Below, piece by piece: positions 26,558-34,851 of a stretch of 64,000 bases of DNA. How positions within the stretch are numbered: position 1 is the first letter of the stretch; each line of letters opens with the position of its first letter. A program made the position numbers and the translations under genes. Origin of the DNA: Bacillus sp. X1(2014) (GTDB lineage: Bacteria > Bacillota > Bacilli > Bacillales_B > DSM-18226); assembly GCF_007678255.1 (NCBI RefSeq), contig NZ_VEED01000002.1, positions 434,001 to 498,000 on the forward strand. The letters run 5' to 3'. Below the pieces are notes generated by a model that ran no database searches, was not told the DNA's origin, and saw only the letters and a program-made list of their open reading frames with translations.

Positions 26558-27613
26558 TTAATTTCCTTCTTGTACGGCTTTCTCTGCAAAGGTTGTCTCA
26601 ACTATATCTCCATGCTTGACCTTTTGATCTGACGGCAGTACCCCGCTATCAACCAATGTGTCCTGGAGTTTATCCAATTGCGCCTGGTCCAAAACAGGGT
26701 TTTTAGCCCATGAATTTTGCTTGGCATATCGTTCCACTGATTTTTGGATTAACTCTTTAGATGTTCCTTCGAAATATGGCTCAAGTGCGGCAGCTGCTTC
26801 CTCAGCAGAATGTTCATTCAGCCATAGGGTAGCCTTATAAACGGCATTTGACCACTTTTGTAAAATTTCAGGATTCTTCTTCATAAATTCGTTTGTTGCT
26901 ACATACGATGTCTCCGGATAGGACCCGTATGCTTCCCCCATGGATGCGACTAGTTTGGCCTTGCCTGATTGCTCGAGCATAGAAGCGAGGGGCTCAAATA
27001 CTTGGATGTATTCCCCTTTACCGCTTTCGAAGGCACCGACCATGGCAGGGGAGGCAATATTGGTGATTAGTTTTGACTTTCCGACTTGATTCTTCTTAAG
27101 TACTTGAGACATCACCATCTCCGGCGAACTTCCCGGCCTCCAGCTCACCACGGCTTGGCCATTTAAATCGCTCCATTGAAACGGGCTCTTAGGGTTTCGT
27201 GCCAATAAGAAAGAGCCGTCCGTTGCCGTCAGCTGATAAAACACCTTTAAAGACTGTTTCCCGTGCTGATTAAAGATAAACACAGCCGACTCAGGACCAA
27301 CCAGCGAAATATCTGCCGTTCCGGACAGTAAGGCTGCCGCCCCTTTGTCCGAGCCTTGGGAAGTCGTCATATCCACTTCTAGACCCTCGTCACGGAAAAA
27401 TCCTTTCTCCATGGCAATATAATGTGGGGCATAAAAGATGGAACGGATGACTTCTGAAAAACGAACCTGTGTCAGTTTATCGCCATTTTGTTTTGGGACA
27501 GTACCCTCTTTTGAGCTTGTGGTTTGTGCGGAATTCCCACAGCCGGTTAACATCAACGAGAGTGCGGTAAAACAGGCCATCATGACTCCTGTGATTTTTT
27601 TCTTTTTGTTCAT
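26558..27613 (-). CDS. ABC transporter substrate-binding lipoprotein (NMT1/SsuA type)
   Basis: 351 aa. A lipoprotein signal peptide ends in the lipobox L-T-G-C near residue 25. The mature part is an NMT1/SsuA-like periplasmic-binding fold, with P-H-Y-I-A-M-E-K-G-F-F-R-D-E-G-L and later V-F-E-P-L-A. The family takes up thiamine precursors, sulfonates, nitrate, taurine and others; the ligand is not evident here. No thiamine riboswitch was found upstream. It sits between the Nif3-like gene and the ATPase. Confidence 0.88.
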   Translation of the reverse strand: MNKKKKITGVMMACFTALSLMLTGCGNSAQTTSSKEGTVPKQNGDKLTQVRFSEVIRSIFYAPHYIAMEKGFFRDEGLEVDMTTSQGSDKGAAALLSGTADISLVGPESAVFIFNQHGKQSLKVFYQLTATDGSFLLARNPKSPFQWSDLNGQAVVSWRPGSSPEMVMSQVLKKNQVGKSKLITNIASPAMVGAFESGKGEYIQVFEPLASMLEQSGKAKLVASMGEAYGSYPETSYVATNEFMKKNPEILQKWSNAVYKATLWLNEHSAEEAAAALEPYFEGTSKELIQKSVERYAKQNSWAKNPVLDQAQLDKLQDTLVDSGVLPSDQKVKHGDIVETTFAEKAVQEGN

Positions 27614-27627
27614 CGTTTAATTCCCCC

Positions 27628-28665
27628 TTAAATTTTGATTGATTTCTTAGAAACCAAATAATTTAATGCCATATCCTTTCCATAATTCTGAATCTCCTGA
27701 TGTCCTGCGCAGGCAAGCGGCATCGCGGTAACCCGCTCTCGCAGAACATAAATCTCGATTTCAGGCAGCAAATATTCCAGGGCATATGCTAGTGGAAGGC
27801 CATTTTCTAAGATTTCCACTGAGTGTGGATTTCCGATAATAAAGGTCAGCCCCAGGCGTCTCGCTTCCAAGACCAACGGATGATCTTCCCGTACTCGGCT
27901 GATGCTTGCGATAATCGTATCGGTTTCCGGATACAGGTCAAGAGCTTGGTGAAGATGTTCGACGGTAAACCCGGTATGCGGGAAAAAGTGAAGGATATGC
28001 TTGACAGGCGTGTCCTCCTTCCCATTCAGAATCCCAGCTGGATTGGCTAATGTCGCCTCTTCCAGAAAATCGGTGGAGCGGATTTCTTGTTCGGATTTTA
28101 ATAAAGTGGAATCAAACTGGCGTCCGATGTATCCATCAAGCCGCTTCAGAATATCTCCTGCTGTTTGGATTCCTTCTAAGGCAATTCCTTTGTGCAAGAC
28201 ATTCCCATGAATTCCTCCAAAGCTAGTATCAGTTTTGAGCTTCTGATGTCCATGTAAATAGGCTAATCCGGGATGCAGCCCATGAAAGGCTTCATGCAGT
28301 TCAATCACGGATAGATTGTAAAGGGGTAAGTACTGGGCGAAGGGAACTCCGCCAGAATTGGCCGCATCCGCAACCGGATGATGGACGACCAGTAGATCGA
28401 GCCCCATCCCGGACGCTAATTCAATTCCACATTCTGTCATGGTCATGGCCACTCCGATTTTTTTTACTGGAGCATTCATATCGCCATACACAAGTCCTGG
28501 GATTTCAACTACACTTTTTCCAGGGATATTGGACGTCTTCATCAATACAAATGGATTGCTTCCTTTGGCAATTTCATTCCAATCCATTACCATCCGCCCT
28601 TTGGTAATGACATTCAAGGCTTGCAACACATCATGGATAGTACACTCATTCTGCATATTTATCAT
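27628..28665 (-). CDS. Nif3-like dinuclear metal centre protein
   Basis: 345 aa member of the NIF3/DUF34 (GTP cyclohydrolase I type 2-like) family. The metal-binding L-L-V-V-H-H-P-V-A motif and a C-terminal G-N-P-H-S-V-E stretch are seen. The start at 28665 follows AGGAGGGAG. It heads the ABC importer operon, 14 nt before the binding protein. The biochemical role of the family is not settled; linkage to an importer suggests that this member acts on the imported compound or its metal complex. That is inference. Confidence 0.75.
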   Translation of the reverse strand: MINMQNECTIHDVLQALNVITKGRMVMDWNEIAKGSNPFVLMKTSNIPGKSVVEIPGLVYGDMNAPVKKIGVAMTMTECGIELASGMGLDLLVVHHPVADAANSGGVPFAQYLPLYNLSVIELHEAFHGLHPGLAYLHGHQKLKTDTSFGGIHGNVLHKGIALEGIQTAGDILKRLDGYIGRQFDSTLLKSEQEIRSTDFLEEATLANPAGILNGKEDTPVKHILHFFPHTGFTVEHLHQALDLYPETDTIIASISRVREDHPLVLEARRLGLTFIIGNPHSVEILENGLPLAYALEYLLPEIEIYVLRERVTAMPLACAGHQEIQNYGKDMALNYLVSKKSIKI

Positions 28666-28683
28666 TTTCTCCCTCCTATAACT

Positions 28684-28762
28684 TTTATAAAAAAATAAAA
28701 ACCGCTTACCATGAAAACACACCAAAGCAATAAGCTTTAGTTCGTTTCATGATAAGCGGTTT
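28684..28762 (-). terminator. Intrinsic terminator between the mpsC-like gene and the Nif3-ABC operon
   Basis: AAACCGCTTA-C-CATGAAA (28698-28715) pairs with the 18-nt arm at 28745-28762, with an inner AAAGC/GCTTT stem in the loop. A T-rich tract follows on the minus strand. It lies 45 nt after the MpsC-like stop and 30 nt before the Nif3 start. It may simply end the former message or act as an attenuator for the importer operon. Confidence 0.8.
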
Positions 28763-28807
28763 GAAAGCCTCTCCAAAATGGGCCCTAAACCTGCTCATCG
28801 TTCTGTT

Positions 28808-29161
28808 TTATTCGATTGGTTCCTTAAAGATAACGACCGTCAACGCCTGCTCGGTACGTGGATCATAGTCCTTAAAGATAACCTGAATCGGAAGACTTAG
28901 AGTTTCTTCGATCTTAGAAGCTAGTATTTCTTTGAAAGCATCGATGATCGAAGAATCGACGGCTCTTGTCAATAATCGCTGTGTTTCATCTAATACTTTC
29001 AAAGCGGGGATCCGTTTATGCTGGGCATAAATAAATACCTTGTCCCCCACCAATTCAATTCGCTGTGATTTGATCCCAATTCCAAACAGCTCTTGATTCA
29101 CCGTGTTGTAGATTTTAATAATTTCAAGTTTTAGTTGGTTAGCGGAGAGCTGCAGCTTCAT
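28808..29161 (-). CDS. MpsC/DUF2294 family protein
   Basis: 117 aa. It fits DUF2294, now linked to MpsC: N-terminal helix, K-x-Y-N-x-V-N-Q-E-L-F-G-I-G-like motif, then F-K-D-Y-D-P-R-T-E-Q-A near the C-terminus. MpsC proteins are named for the Na-translocating membrane-potential system of staphylococci, where their exact job is unclear. No mpsA or mpsB gene lies nearby. Family assignment is by pattern recall. Confidence 0.7.
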   Translation of the reverse strand: MKLQLSANQLKLEIIKIYNTVNQELFGIGIKSQRIELVGDKVFIYAQHKRIPALKVLDETQRLLTRAVDSSIIDAFKEILASKIEETLSLPIQVIFKDYDPRTEQALTVVIFKEPIE

Positions 29162-29321
29162 CCTTTCACCTCTATTTACGTTTGCTATGTATCATAGTAA
29201 GTTTGTACATATCCATAATATACATTGATTAAAAACTATTGTCAATATTCTTAATATTAAAATATTTATATACTTCTATTCTTTCTTTATTTCCAAATAA
29301 TAGGACATAGGGGTCGACATA

Positions 29322-29373
29322 GGGGTCAGTCCCCCGGTGAAGTAAAGCTTAAACGCATCAGGGGACTGACCCC
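29322..29373. repeat. GGGTCAGTCCCC inverted repeat, copy 1
   Basis: GGGGTCAGTCCCC (29322-29334) and GGGGACTGACCCC (29361-29373) flank a centre containing AAAGCTT. Two close relatives occur at 41551-41602 and 54926-54975. All are intergenic. Confidence 0.85.
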
Positions 29374-29474
29374 ATAATCCTTCTAAAGTTTTCTAATTTG
29401 ACCAACTCTTAATTAATAATATATCTTAAGACTTAGGAAATCTTAGGATAATAAATTTTGAATGAGGTGCAGCA

Positions 29475-29855
29475 GTGAAAGAATTACAGAAATTCGCAAA
29501 AGGATATCATGAAGAAATGAACTGGGAAATTAATAAAGATAATTATGAGAGAACTCGTGCTTCACTTTTAAATAACTATATGCTGTTAACAACAGAAGTC
29601 GCGGAAGTTGCTGAAGAACTTCGAAAAGCTTTTAATTTGACCAATAGTCACATTTCAAAAGGCAGTGATGAAAAAGAGGCATTTGATTTGGCTAAAGAAT
29701 CGATCAAAGAGGATTTAGGTAAAGAATTTGCTGATTGCTTAGCCTATATTATTAAAATGGCAAATTACTTTGAAATTGATTTAGAAGAAAGCTTTTATTC
29801 AAAAATGGCTGAAGTAAAGAACCGAAAAAATAAAGATGTCGGGTTAGTAAGGTAA
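29475..29855 (+). CDS. MazG-like nucleotide pyrophosphohydrolase
   Basis: 126 aa all-alpha protein of the MazG/dUTPase-like superfamily. The metal-binding signature is visible as T-E-V-A-E-V-A-E-E-L-R-K and, further on, K-E-F-A-D-C-L-A-Y. Such proteins hydrolyse non-canonical NTPs. Translation starts at GTG 29475, with GAGGTG 5 nt upstream. A single-gene unit on the plus strand in a mostly minus region, followed by a hairpin at 29901-29926. Confidence 0.85.
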   Translation: MKELQKFAKGYHEEMNWEINKDNYERTRASLLNNYMLLTTEVAEVAEELRKAFNLTNSHISKGSDEKEAFDLAKESIKEDLGKEFADCLAYIIKMANYFEIDLEESFYSKMAEVKNRKNKDVGLVR

Positions 29856-29900
29856 GGAATTAGCTTGATTACAAATGATCACCAATATTGAAACAAAAAA

Positions 29901-29926
29901 TAACCGAAAGAGACTTCTTTCGGTTA
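29901..29926 (+). terminator. Hairpin after the MazG-like gene
   Basis: TAACCGAAAGA (29901-29911) and its perfect complement (29916-29926) form an 11-bp stem with a 4-nt loop. The downstream T-tract is weak, so termination may be partial. Confidence 0.55.
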
Positions 29927-30031
29927 AATATAGGATAATCCTCAGTTCACTTAGAAGAAAGAATGCAATCATAAATTATCCTAAATATTTTAATGGTTTT
30001 GGCAGAGCGTATTTTCATCATTTGATGGGAA

Positions 30032-30577
30032 CTATAGAGACCCAAACACATGGCTTACTTCCAACTCCAACTCCCTTATCAGTGTAAATTCTTCTTTCCT
30101 AGGTGCTAATTCTTTTACAATACTGGCATAATACCAATGCTGATCTTTCATGCCATGGTTAAAACGCTCCCATACCATCTCGCCAATCGTTTTACGGTCT
30201 TCCTTAATGGATTGCAGATTATGTAATTTATCCGCAGTGATGACTTGTATTTCTTCTATAGATAGATTTTTTAACATATCAATGGTATGTTGTTTTCTAA
30301 CACGCCAAGGGAGGGTTTTATCAGGTTCCGAAGCAGCTCTGACTAAATTCGCAATATGCTCACCAAATTGCTCTGCTAATGTTTCATAATTTGTATCGGT
30401 ATCTTCAAGTGTATCATGAAGAATACCTGCAGCGATGACTGAATCCGAACATTTCTCCTTTTGTAAAAGAATCCCCACGGCAAAAGGATGAGAGATATAT
30501 GGGATATCTGTTGCTTTTCTCGTCTGATTTCGATGGGCTACTGCTGCAAAATTAATTGCTTTTTGAACGATATTCAT
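30032..30577 (-). CDS. HD-domain hydrolase, small alarmone hydrolase-like
   Basis: 181 aa HD phosphohydrolase related to the SpoT/MESH1 hydrolase domain. H-R-N-Q-T-R-K-A-T-D-I-P-Y-I-S-H-P near the N-terminus, G-I-L-H-D-T-L-E-D-T (metal-binding HD) and T-A-D-K-L-H-N-L are all present. This suggests cleavage of (p)ppGpp or a related nucleotide. GGGGG lies 8 nt before the ATG at 30577. It is about 7 kb from relP and not in the same operon; a functional pairing is possible but unproven. Confidence 0.8.
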   Translation of the reverse strand: MNIVQKAINFAAVAHRNQTRKATDIPYISHPFAVGILLQKEKCSDSVIAAGILHDTLEDTDTNYETLAEQFGEHIANLVRAASEPDKTLPWRVRKQHTIDMLKNLSIEEIQVITADKLHNLQSIKEDRKTIGEMVWERFNHGMKDQHWYYASIVKELAPRKEEFTLIRELELEVSHVFGSL

Positions 30578-30891
30578 CTTTATTTCCCCCAGTATAACGG
30601 ATTTCATGATTTTATAGTTTTATTTTATACTGATTCCGCATCAGTATATGCTGGTTAATTTAAGCTTTAGAAAATTATTTGGAACTGCAGCACCTCTTCC
30701 AATATCTGTAGTTATAATATTAGGCTGTCCCCTTACCGGTAAAAACCTCATCGTAACGTTGAAAGTGTTTGGTAATAGATGATTGCTATTCAGTTTCGTT
30801 CAGCTTACTAGGTTCAGCAACAAAAAAATAATCCCCCATCTTCCATGATTCGGAACAAACGAGGGATCATTAACTTATATTCTTTTTCTTT
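30578..30891. other. Intergenic region between HD protein and small ORF
   Basis: Apart from the terminator at 30822-30870 I see no gene or clear regulatory structure here. The bases next to 30577 should hold the promoter of the HD-domain gene. Confidence 0.4.
30822..30870 (-). terminator. Terminator of the 65-aa gene
   Basis: ATAATCCC (30828-30835) pairs with GGGATCAT (30863-30870) around a long loop. A run of seven T follows on the minus strand. It lies about 20 nt past the stop at 30892. Confidence 0.65.
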
Positions 30892-31089
30892 TTAAACATA
30901 AAATACCTCTCTTTCCTTTTCATTTAAACTCTCTCTCATTGCCTCTTCCCACCACCGATGGCCTTCTGAATTACGATTTTTCATAAGATTTAACCGTTCA
31001 TTCACATGCTTTGCCTTGATTAACGTTTCTTCCTCCTCCATCATTCCACAACAGATTTCATAGATATCATCAAAGTGAGCGAGTGACAT
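30892..31089 (-). CDS. Small conserved-looking protein, 65 aa, function unknown
   Basis: 65 aa, acidic and helical, with H-F-D-D-I-Y-E-I-C-C-G-M-M-E-E-E-E and W-W-E-E-A-M-R-E-S-L. The ATG at 31089 has AAGGTG upstream. The C-terminal half, ending E-K-E-R-E-V-F-Y-V, is rich in charges. No family is recognised. Good start signals and a dedicated terminator support it as a real gene. Confidence 0.65.
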   Translation of the reverse strand: MSLAHFDDIYEICCGMMEEEETLIKAKHVNERLNLMKNRNSEGHRWWEEAMRESLNEKEREVFYV

Positions 31090-31223
31090 TTCCAACACCT
31101 TCTTTCAAAGTTTTGAGAAACTATTGAATCTTTGCCCTCCTTCCTTACTTTGATTATATGATGAATATAGCTATAAATCATTTTAAAATTTGTCAATATT
31201 TTGAATTTATACACTCCATCTGG

Positions 31224-31261
31224 AAACAGCACCATTCCAATTAGTGTGGATGGTGCTGTTT
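31224..31261. terminator. Inverted repeat downstream of the OYE gene
   Basis: AAACAGCACCAT and ATGGTGCTGTTT (31224-31235/31250-31261) form a perfect 12-bp stem with a 14-nt loop. T residues follow on both strands but are short. Confidence 0.65.
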
Positions 31262-31350
31262 TAATTAGAAGACCATTTCCTCACGCAAAAATATCGGTAC
31301 AGGACTTCCTTATTCGAGGAGTGAAACTTTTCTATCAAAGCTATATGTAA

Positions 31351-32475
31351 TTAAATCAAGTATTTCTCAGATTCCTTCGTATAATGCACGACTTGATTAA
31401 GATGACCATTTTTAAGTTTTACTGCCCATTCTGGATCAGCTAGTATGGCACGGCCAATGGCTACATAGTCAAATTCGCCTGCTTTGATTTTTTCGTCTAC
31501 AATTTTGAGATTTTCTTCAATTGTTACATGATCATTGTCCTGATTGCTCAAAAAGGCACGGTTAATTCCAACAGAACCGACCGCAATCGTTGGTTTATTG
31601 GTAATTCGTTTCGTCCAGCCGGCTAAGGTTAATGAAGGATCTTCATCTTTAAATTCAGGTTCCCATATACGTCTTGTTGAGCAGTGGAAAATATCTACAC
31701 CAGCTTCAACTAATGGGGTGAGCAATTGTTCAAGCTCATTAGAGTTCTTAGCTAATTTAGCTTGATAATCGGTTCCTTTCCATTGTGAATAACGAAAGAC
31801 AATTGGAAAATCAGGCCCAACTTCTTTCCGGCAAGCCCGAACAATATCTGATGCGAATTTTGTTCGCTCTCCTAAATCACCGCCATAATCATCTGTACGC
31901 TTGTTCGTTAGTTCCCAAAAAAATTGATCAATTAAGTATCCGTGTGCTCCATGCAACTCAATTCCGTCAAAGCCGATGCGCTTCGCATTTGCAGCCGCTT
32001 CGGCGTATGCATCAATCATTTCAGCCACTTCTTCTTTCGTTAAAGCCTTTATTTTCTCATTTCTCTGGCCTCTTAAAGTTAATCCAGACGGACTAACAGT
32101 AGGTGCGTCAATATTTGGTTCACTGCCTGTTTTTCGGGCAGCACCTACATGCCATAATTGTGGAATAATTTTGCCGCCGGCTTGGTGGACTTCATTCACT
32201 ACATTTGCCCAGCCATTTAAAGCTTCCTCACCATAAAAACGGGGAATATCAGGGCTCATTACTGCAGCTGGGTGATTAATCGCTGTCCCTTCAGTTATGA
32301 TAAGCCCAATTCCATTCTCTGCACGTTTGCGGTAATATTGTGCAACATTTTTTCCCGGGATTCCTTCTGGCGAAAACATGCGTGTCATTGGGGCCATCAC
32401 TAACCGGCTAGCTAACATGTCATTTCCAAATGGTACAGATTGTAACAAAGTATGACCTGCGAACTTTTGATCCAA
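31351..32475 (-). CDS. Old Yellow Enzyme family NADH:flavin oxidoreductase
   Basis: 374 aa FMN-dependent TIM-barrel reductase. Early A-P-M-T-R-M-F-S (FMN contact), P-Q-L-W-H-V-G, and the substrate motif E-L-H-G-A-H-G-Y-L-I-D-Q-F-F are seen. It is expected to reduce activated C=C bonds or nitro compounds with NAD(P)H. There is no Fe-S domain, so it is the short OYE type. AAGGAAG lies 8 nt before TTG 32475; a GTG three codons upstream is nearly on the site and less likely. Confidence 0.85.
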   Translation of the reverse strand: MDQKFAGHTLLQSVPFGNDMLASRLVMAPMTRMFSPEGIPGKNVAQYYRKRAENGIGLIITEGTAINHPAAVMSPDIPRFYGEEALNGWANVVNEVHQAGGKIIPQLWHVGAARKTGSEPNIDAPTVSPSGLTLRGQRNEKIKALTKEEVAEMIDAYAEAAANAKRIGFDGIELHGAHGYLIDQFFWELTNKRTDDYGGDLGERTKFASDIVRACRKEVGPDFPIVFRYSQWKGTDYQAKLAKNSNELEQLLTPLVEAGVDIFHCSTRRIWEPEFKDEDPSLTLAGWTKRITNKPTIAVGSVGINRAFLSNQDNDHVTIEENLKIVDEKIKAGEFDYVAIGRAILADPEWAVKLKNGHLNQVVHYTKESEKYLI

Positions 32476-32671
32476 GGCGAGCACTTCCTTTTATTTATTC
32501 GTTTTATCCTGCACCCTTTATTCTATAATTCGTCTATAAAAATATAAACTGATAAGTCCTATGTTTATACTAATATTAAAAACTTAGGCGATTTAGCAGG
32601 TTATTTATAAAACGACAAACAAACTAGTCGCGGTACTTTTTATCACAGGAATTCCTACCACAAAACAAAAT

Positions 32672-32715
32672 AGAGTGCAAGGAATCCCACATTATTGGGT
32701 GTTACTAAGCACTCT
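32672..32715 (-). terminator. Hairpin copied with the helicase-gene remnant
   Basis: AGAGTGC (32672-32678) and GCACTCT (32709-32715) enclose a sequence close to that at 43472-43516. T-rich sequence follows on the minus strand. Confidence 0.6.
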
Positions 32716-32725
32716 GTATAAAATT

Positions 32726-32800
32726 CTAATATTTTTTTCTTACTTTCTCTTTCACAGATTCCTTCTTCAATAATTCCTTCACTTTCTGAAAATAGAGAAA
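32726..32800 (-). pseudogene. 3'-end remnant of a helicase/nuclease gene
   Basis: Minus-strand codons read Q-K-V-K-E-L-L-K-K-E-S-V-K-E-K-V and then diverge to a stop at 32726. The same sixteen residues end the gene fragment at 43533-44159 (there followed by I-N), and the hairpins downstream of both also match. So a second, almost wholly deleted copy of that gene lies here; the remainder of this 344-bp gap shows no coding signal. Confidence 0.75.
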
Positions 32801-32819
32801 TGTTAGTTCACCGCTCTGA

Positions 32820-34103
32820 TTACCCCGATGAAGCATGGGATTTCATTCGAATTTCGTAGGAGCTGAAGACTTTTCCATATAAATAGGCAAAACTGAATTG
32901 TAAACCAGAAGCTATGTAGAAAGGCAGGGCTAGTGAACCCAATCCAAAAAGATAGCCGGTAAAATACGGTCCAATCGAGATAGGCAGCCTGATTGAAAAG
33001 ATATTGATGCTTGATGCGAAACCACGGCGCATGTCACGAGTCAAACTCACACTCAACGCTTGCTGTGCCCCTTGTGTACCTCTGTTTAAAGCCGTTCGTA
33101 TGATATACAAGACAGAAACAAGTGCATAGGACGATAGTAAGGGCATCAAAATCAAAAGCAGGCTTGCAATGAGACGAACCAGCACAATGGACCTTATTGT
33201 CCCGTGTTTGTTGGATAATCTTGCTTGTAAGACCGAGGTAACACCTGTCGCAAAAAAAGTGACAGCCAATGTGCCTCCAATCTGTATACTGCTTACCCCG
33301 AATTTAGCCGAAAACCAATAAGACATCATGGGTCCCGTAAGTCCAATGGCAATCCCGTTAAGTATGTTAATGGCTGCGAGCTTTAAGACCGCAGAATTTT
33401 CTTCGCGCAGGATTCTCTTTTCTTGATTCCCTAACTCCTCTTTTATATATCCTGGTTGTTTATCAATTTTTCCTTCCTGAATGGTTAAAATGATTGCCGC
33501 TGTCACAAAGGATAAAACGAAGATAAAGAAGAATATAGGGCGATAGGAAGTGCCTTCTTTAAGATTATGATTCCATAAGGCCGTGATCCCCGCCAGCACT
33601 GCACCTGCCGCCATTCCGAAAAAGCTAAGAGCATTATTCAGACTATATACCTTTCCACGCTCTATTTTTGGGATAAAGGCCGCCAGCCAAGCCTGCTCCG
33701 CCGGGGCACATGGACTGGGAGAACCGGCGTCCGCTTTCCCAAAACCTGAAAGTGTGATTGCAATAAATAACAAAATAGTATTTGTAGATAATATCCCAAT
33801 CAACGCACATCCGGCTGTTAATAGTTCAGAAAAAAGGATAAAGGGTTTTCTCCCCAGTCGATCGCTATAAATACCTATGACTGGGGCTAGTCCTACACCA
33901 AGCAAACCTCCGGCAGCAAGCACACTTCCAATCGCCGCTGTACTCCAACCCAGTGCAGCGAGGTATAGAGACAAATCAACAACTAGCATGCCTTGTCCAA
34001 TACTTCGAATAGCATTGACCAGCATAAGTTTTTTGGCTGCCGGATGAATTTGTCCGGCTCCTTCATCATCGTTCTTACCAAACACAAACTTCAACTTTAT
34101 CAC
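32820..34103 (-). CDS. Major facilitator superfamily transporter
   Basis: 427 aa with about twelve hydrophobic segments. The loop after helix 2 carries G-I-Y-S-D-R-L-G-R-K-P, the MFS signature. No substrate can be assigned; the G-T-Q-G-A-Q-Q-A-L stretch in the second half is not diagnostic. The open frame begins at GTG 34103 with only a weak site upstream, so the true start may be a little further in. It stands alone, flanked by the helicase remnant and the YkvA-like gene in opposite orientation. Confidence 0.85.
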   Translation of the reverse strand: MIKLKFVFGKNDDEGAGQIHPAAKKLMLVNAIRSIGQGMLVVDLSLYLAALGWSTAAIGSVLAAGGLLGVGLAPVIGIYSDRLGRKPFILFSELLTAGCALIGILSTNTILLFIAITLSGFGKADAGSPSPCAPAEQAWLAAFIPKIERGKVYSLNNALSFFGMAAGAVLAGITALWNHNLKEGTSYRPIFFFIFVLSFVTAAIILTIQEGKIDKQPGYIKEELGNQEKRILREENSAVLKLAAINILNGIAIGLTGPMMSYWFSAKFGVSSIQIGGTLAVTFFATGVTSVLQARLSNKHGTIRSIVLVRLIASLLLILMPLLSSYALVSVLYIIRTALNRGTQGAQQALSVSLTRDMRRGFASSINIFSIRLPISIGPYFTGYLFGLGSLALPFYIASGLQFSFAYLYGKVFSSYEIRMKSHASSG

Positions 34104-34401
34104 TTCTTTTCTATTTTTCTTACATCATTTTAAATAATTACGAGGGGATATTGGTAAACCATTGGTTATTTACTCTACTTAAAAGAGTTCCAAATTCTCC
34201 TGTCATTTATTCACATCCATTTCGGTTTACCTATAAAGGAAACATCACAATGGATGCATTATGCCTTTAGAAAACAAAAACCCAAATAGCGGATACAGCA
34301 TAAGTTGTTTAAAATGGTGATGTTCGAAGCAAAATAATCCGAAAGGATCTGGCTGACCGATGAAAAACGAGGATAGTTTATTAGAGAGGGAAGGAAGCGA
34401 C

Positions 34402-34782
34402 ATGGTTAAGCATCCAAACAAATGGGAGGAATTCATACAAAATATTAAACAAAATATCTATATTGTGTATCTCGCATACCGTCATTCGAAAACACCATGG
34501 TATGCTAAAGCATTTTCATTATTGATTGTTGCCTATGCGTTAAGCCCCATAGACCTTATTCCAGATTTCATTCCCGTATTAGGTTATTTGGATGAAGTTT
34601 TTCTGCTTCCCTTGGGGATATTAGAAGTGTTCACCCTGATACCGAATCAAGTATTGCAAGAATGCAGGGTGATGGCCTCCCGAACGCCTAAAATGCTGCG
34701 GAAAAATTGGGCGGCAGCGATTGTTATTCTCCTCGTTTGGATCAGTTTCGCGACCACGGTTCTTTTTAAATGGGTCATATAA
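34402..34782 (+). CDS. DUF1232 (YkvA-like) membrane protein
   Basis: 126 aa. The DUF1232 hallmark A-Y-A-L-S-P-I-D-L-I-P-D-F-I-P-V-L-G-Y-L-D-E is intact, next to a hydrophobic segment, with a C-terminal membrane helix (I-V-I-L-L-V-W-I-S-F-A-T-T-V). Function of the family is unknown. ATG 34402 is preferred over one 14 codons upstream because GGAAGG precedes it. Confidence 0.85.
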   Translation: MVKHPNKWEEFIQNIKQNIYIVYLAYRHSKTPWYAKAFSLLIVAYALSPIDLIPDFIPVLGYLDEVFLLPLGILEVFTLIPNQVLQECRVMASRTPKMLRKNWAAAIVILLVWISFATTVLFKWVI

Positions 34783-34851
34783 AAAAGGCGCAAAGGTTAT
34801 GTATGCAGTCCCTTAGCACCAAATTTGCAATCACATATTTTTATTAGAGTT

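Noticed and set aside
28684..28807. TPP riboswitch before the NMT1-type importer
   Set aside because: No CTGAGA or ACCTGA elements; only a terminator-like hairpin.
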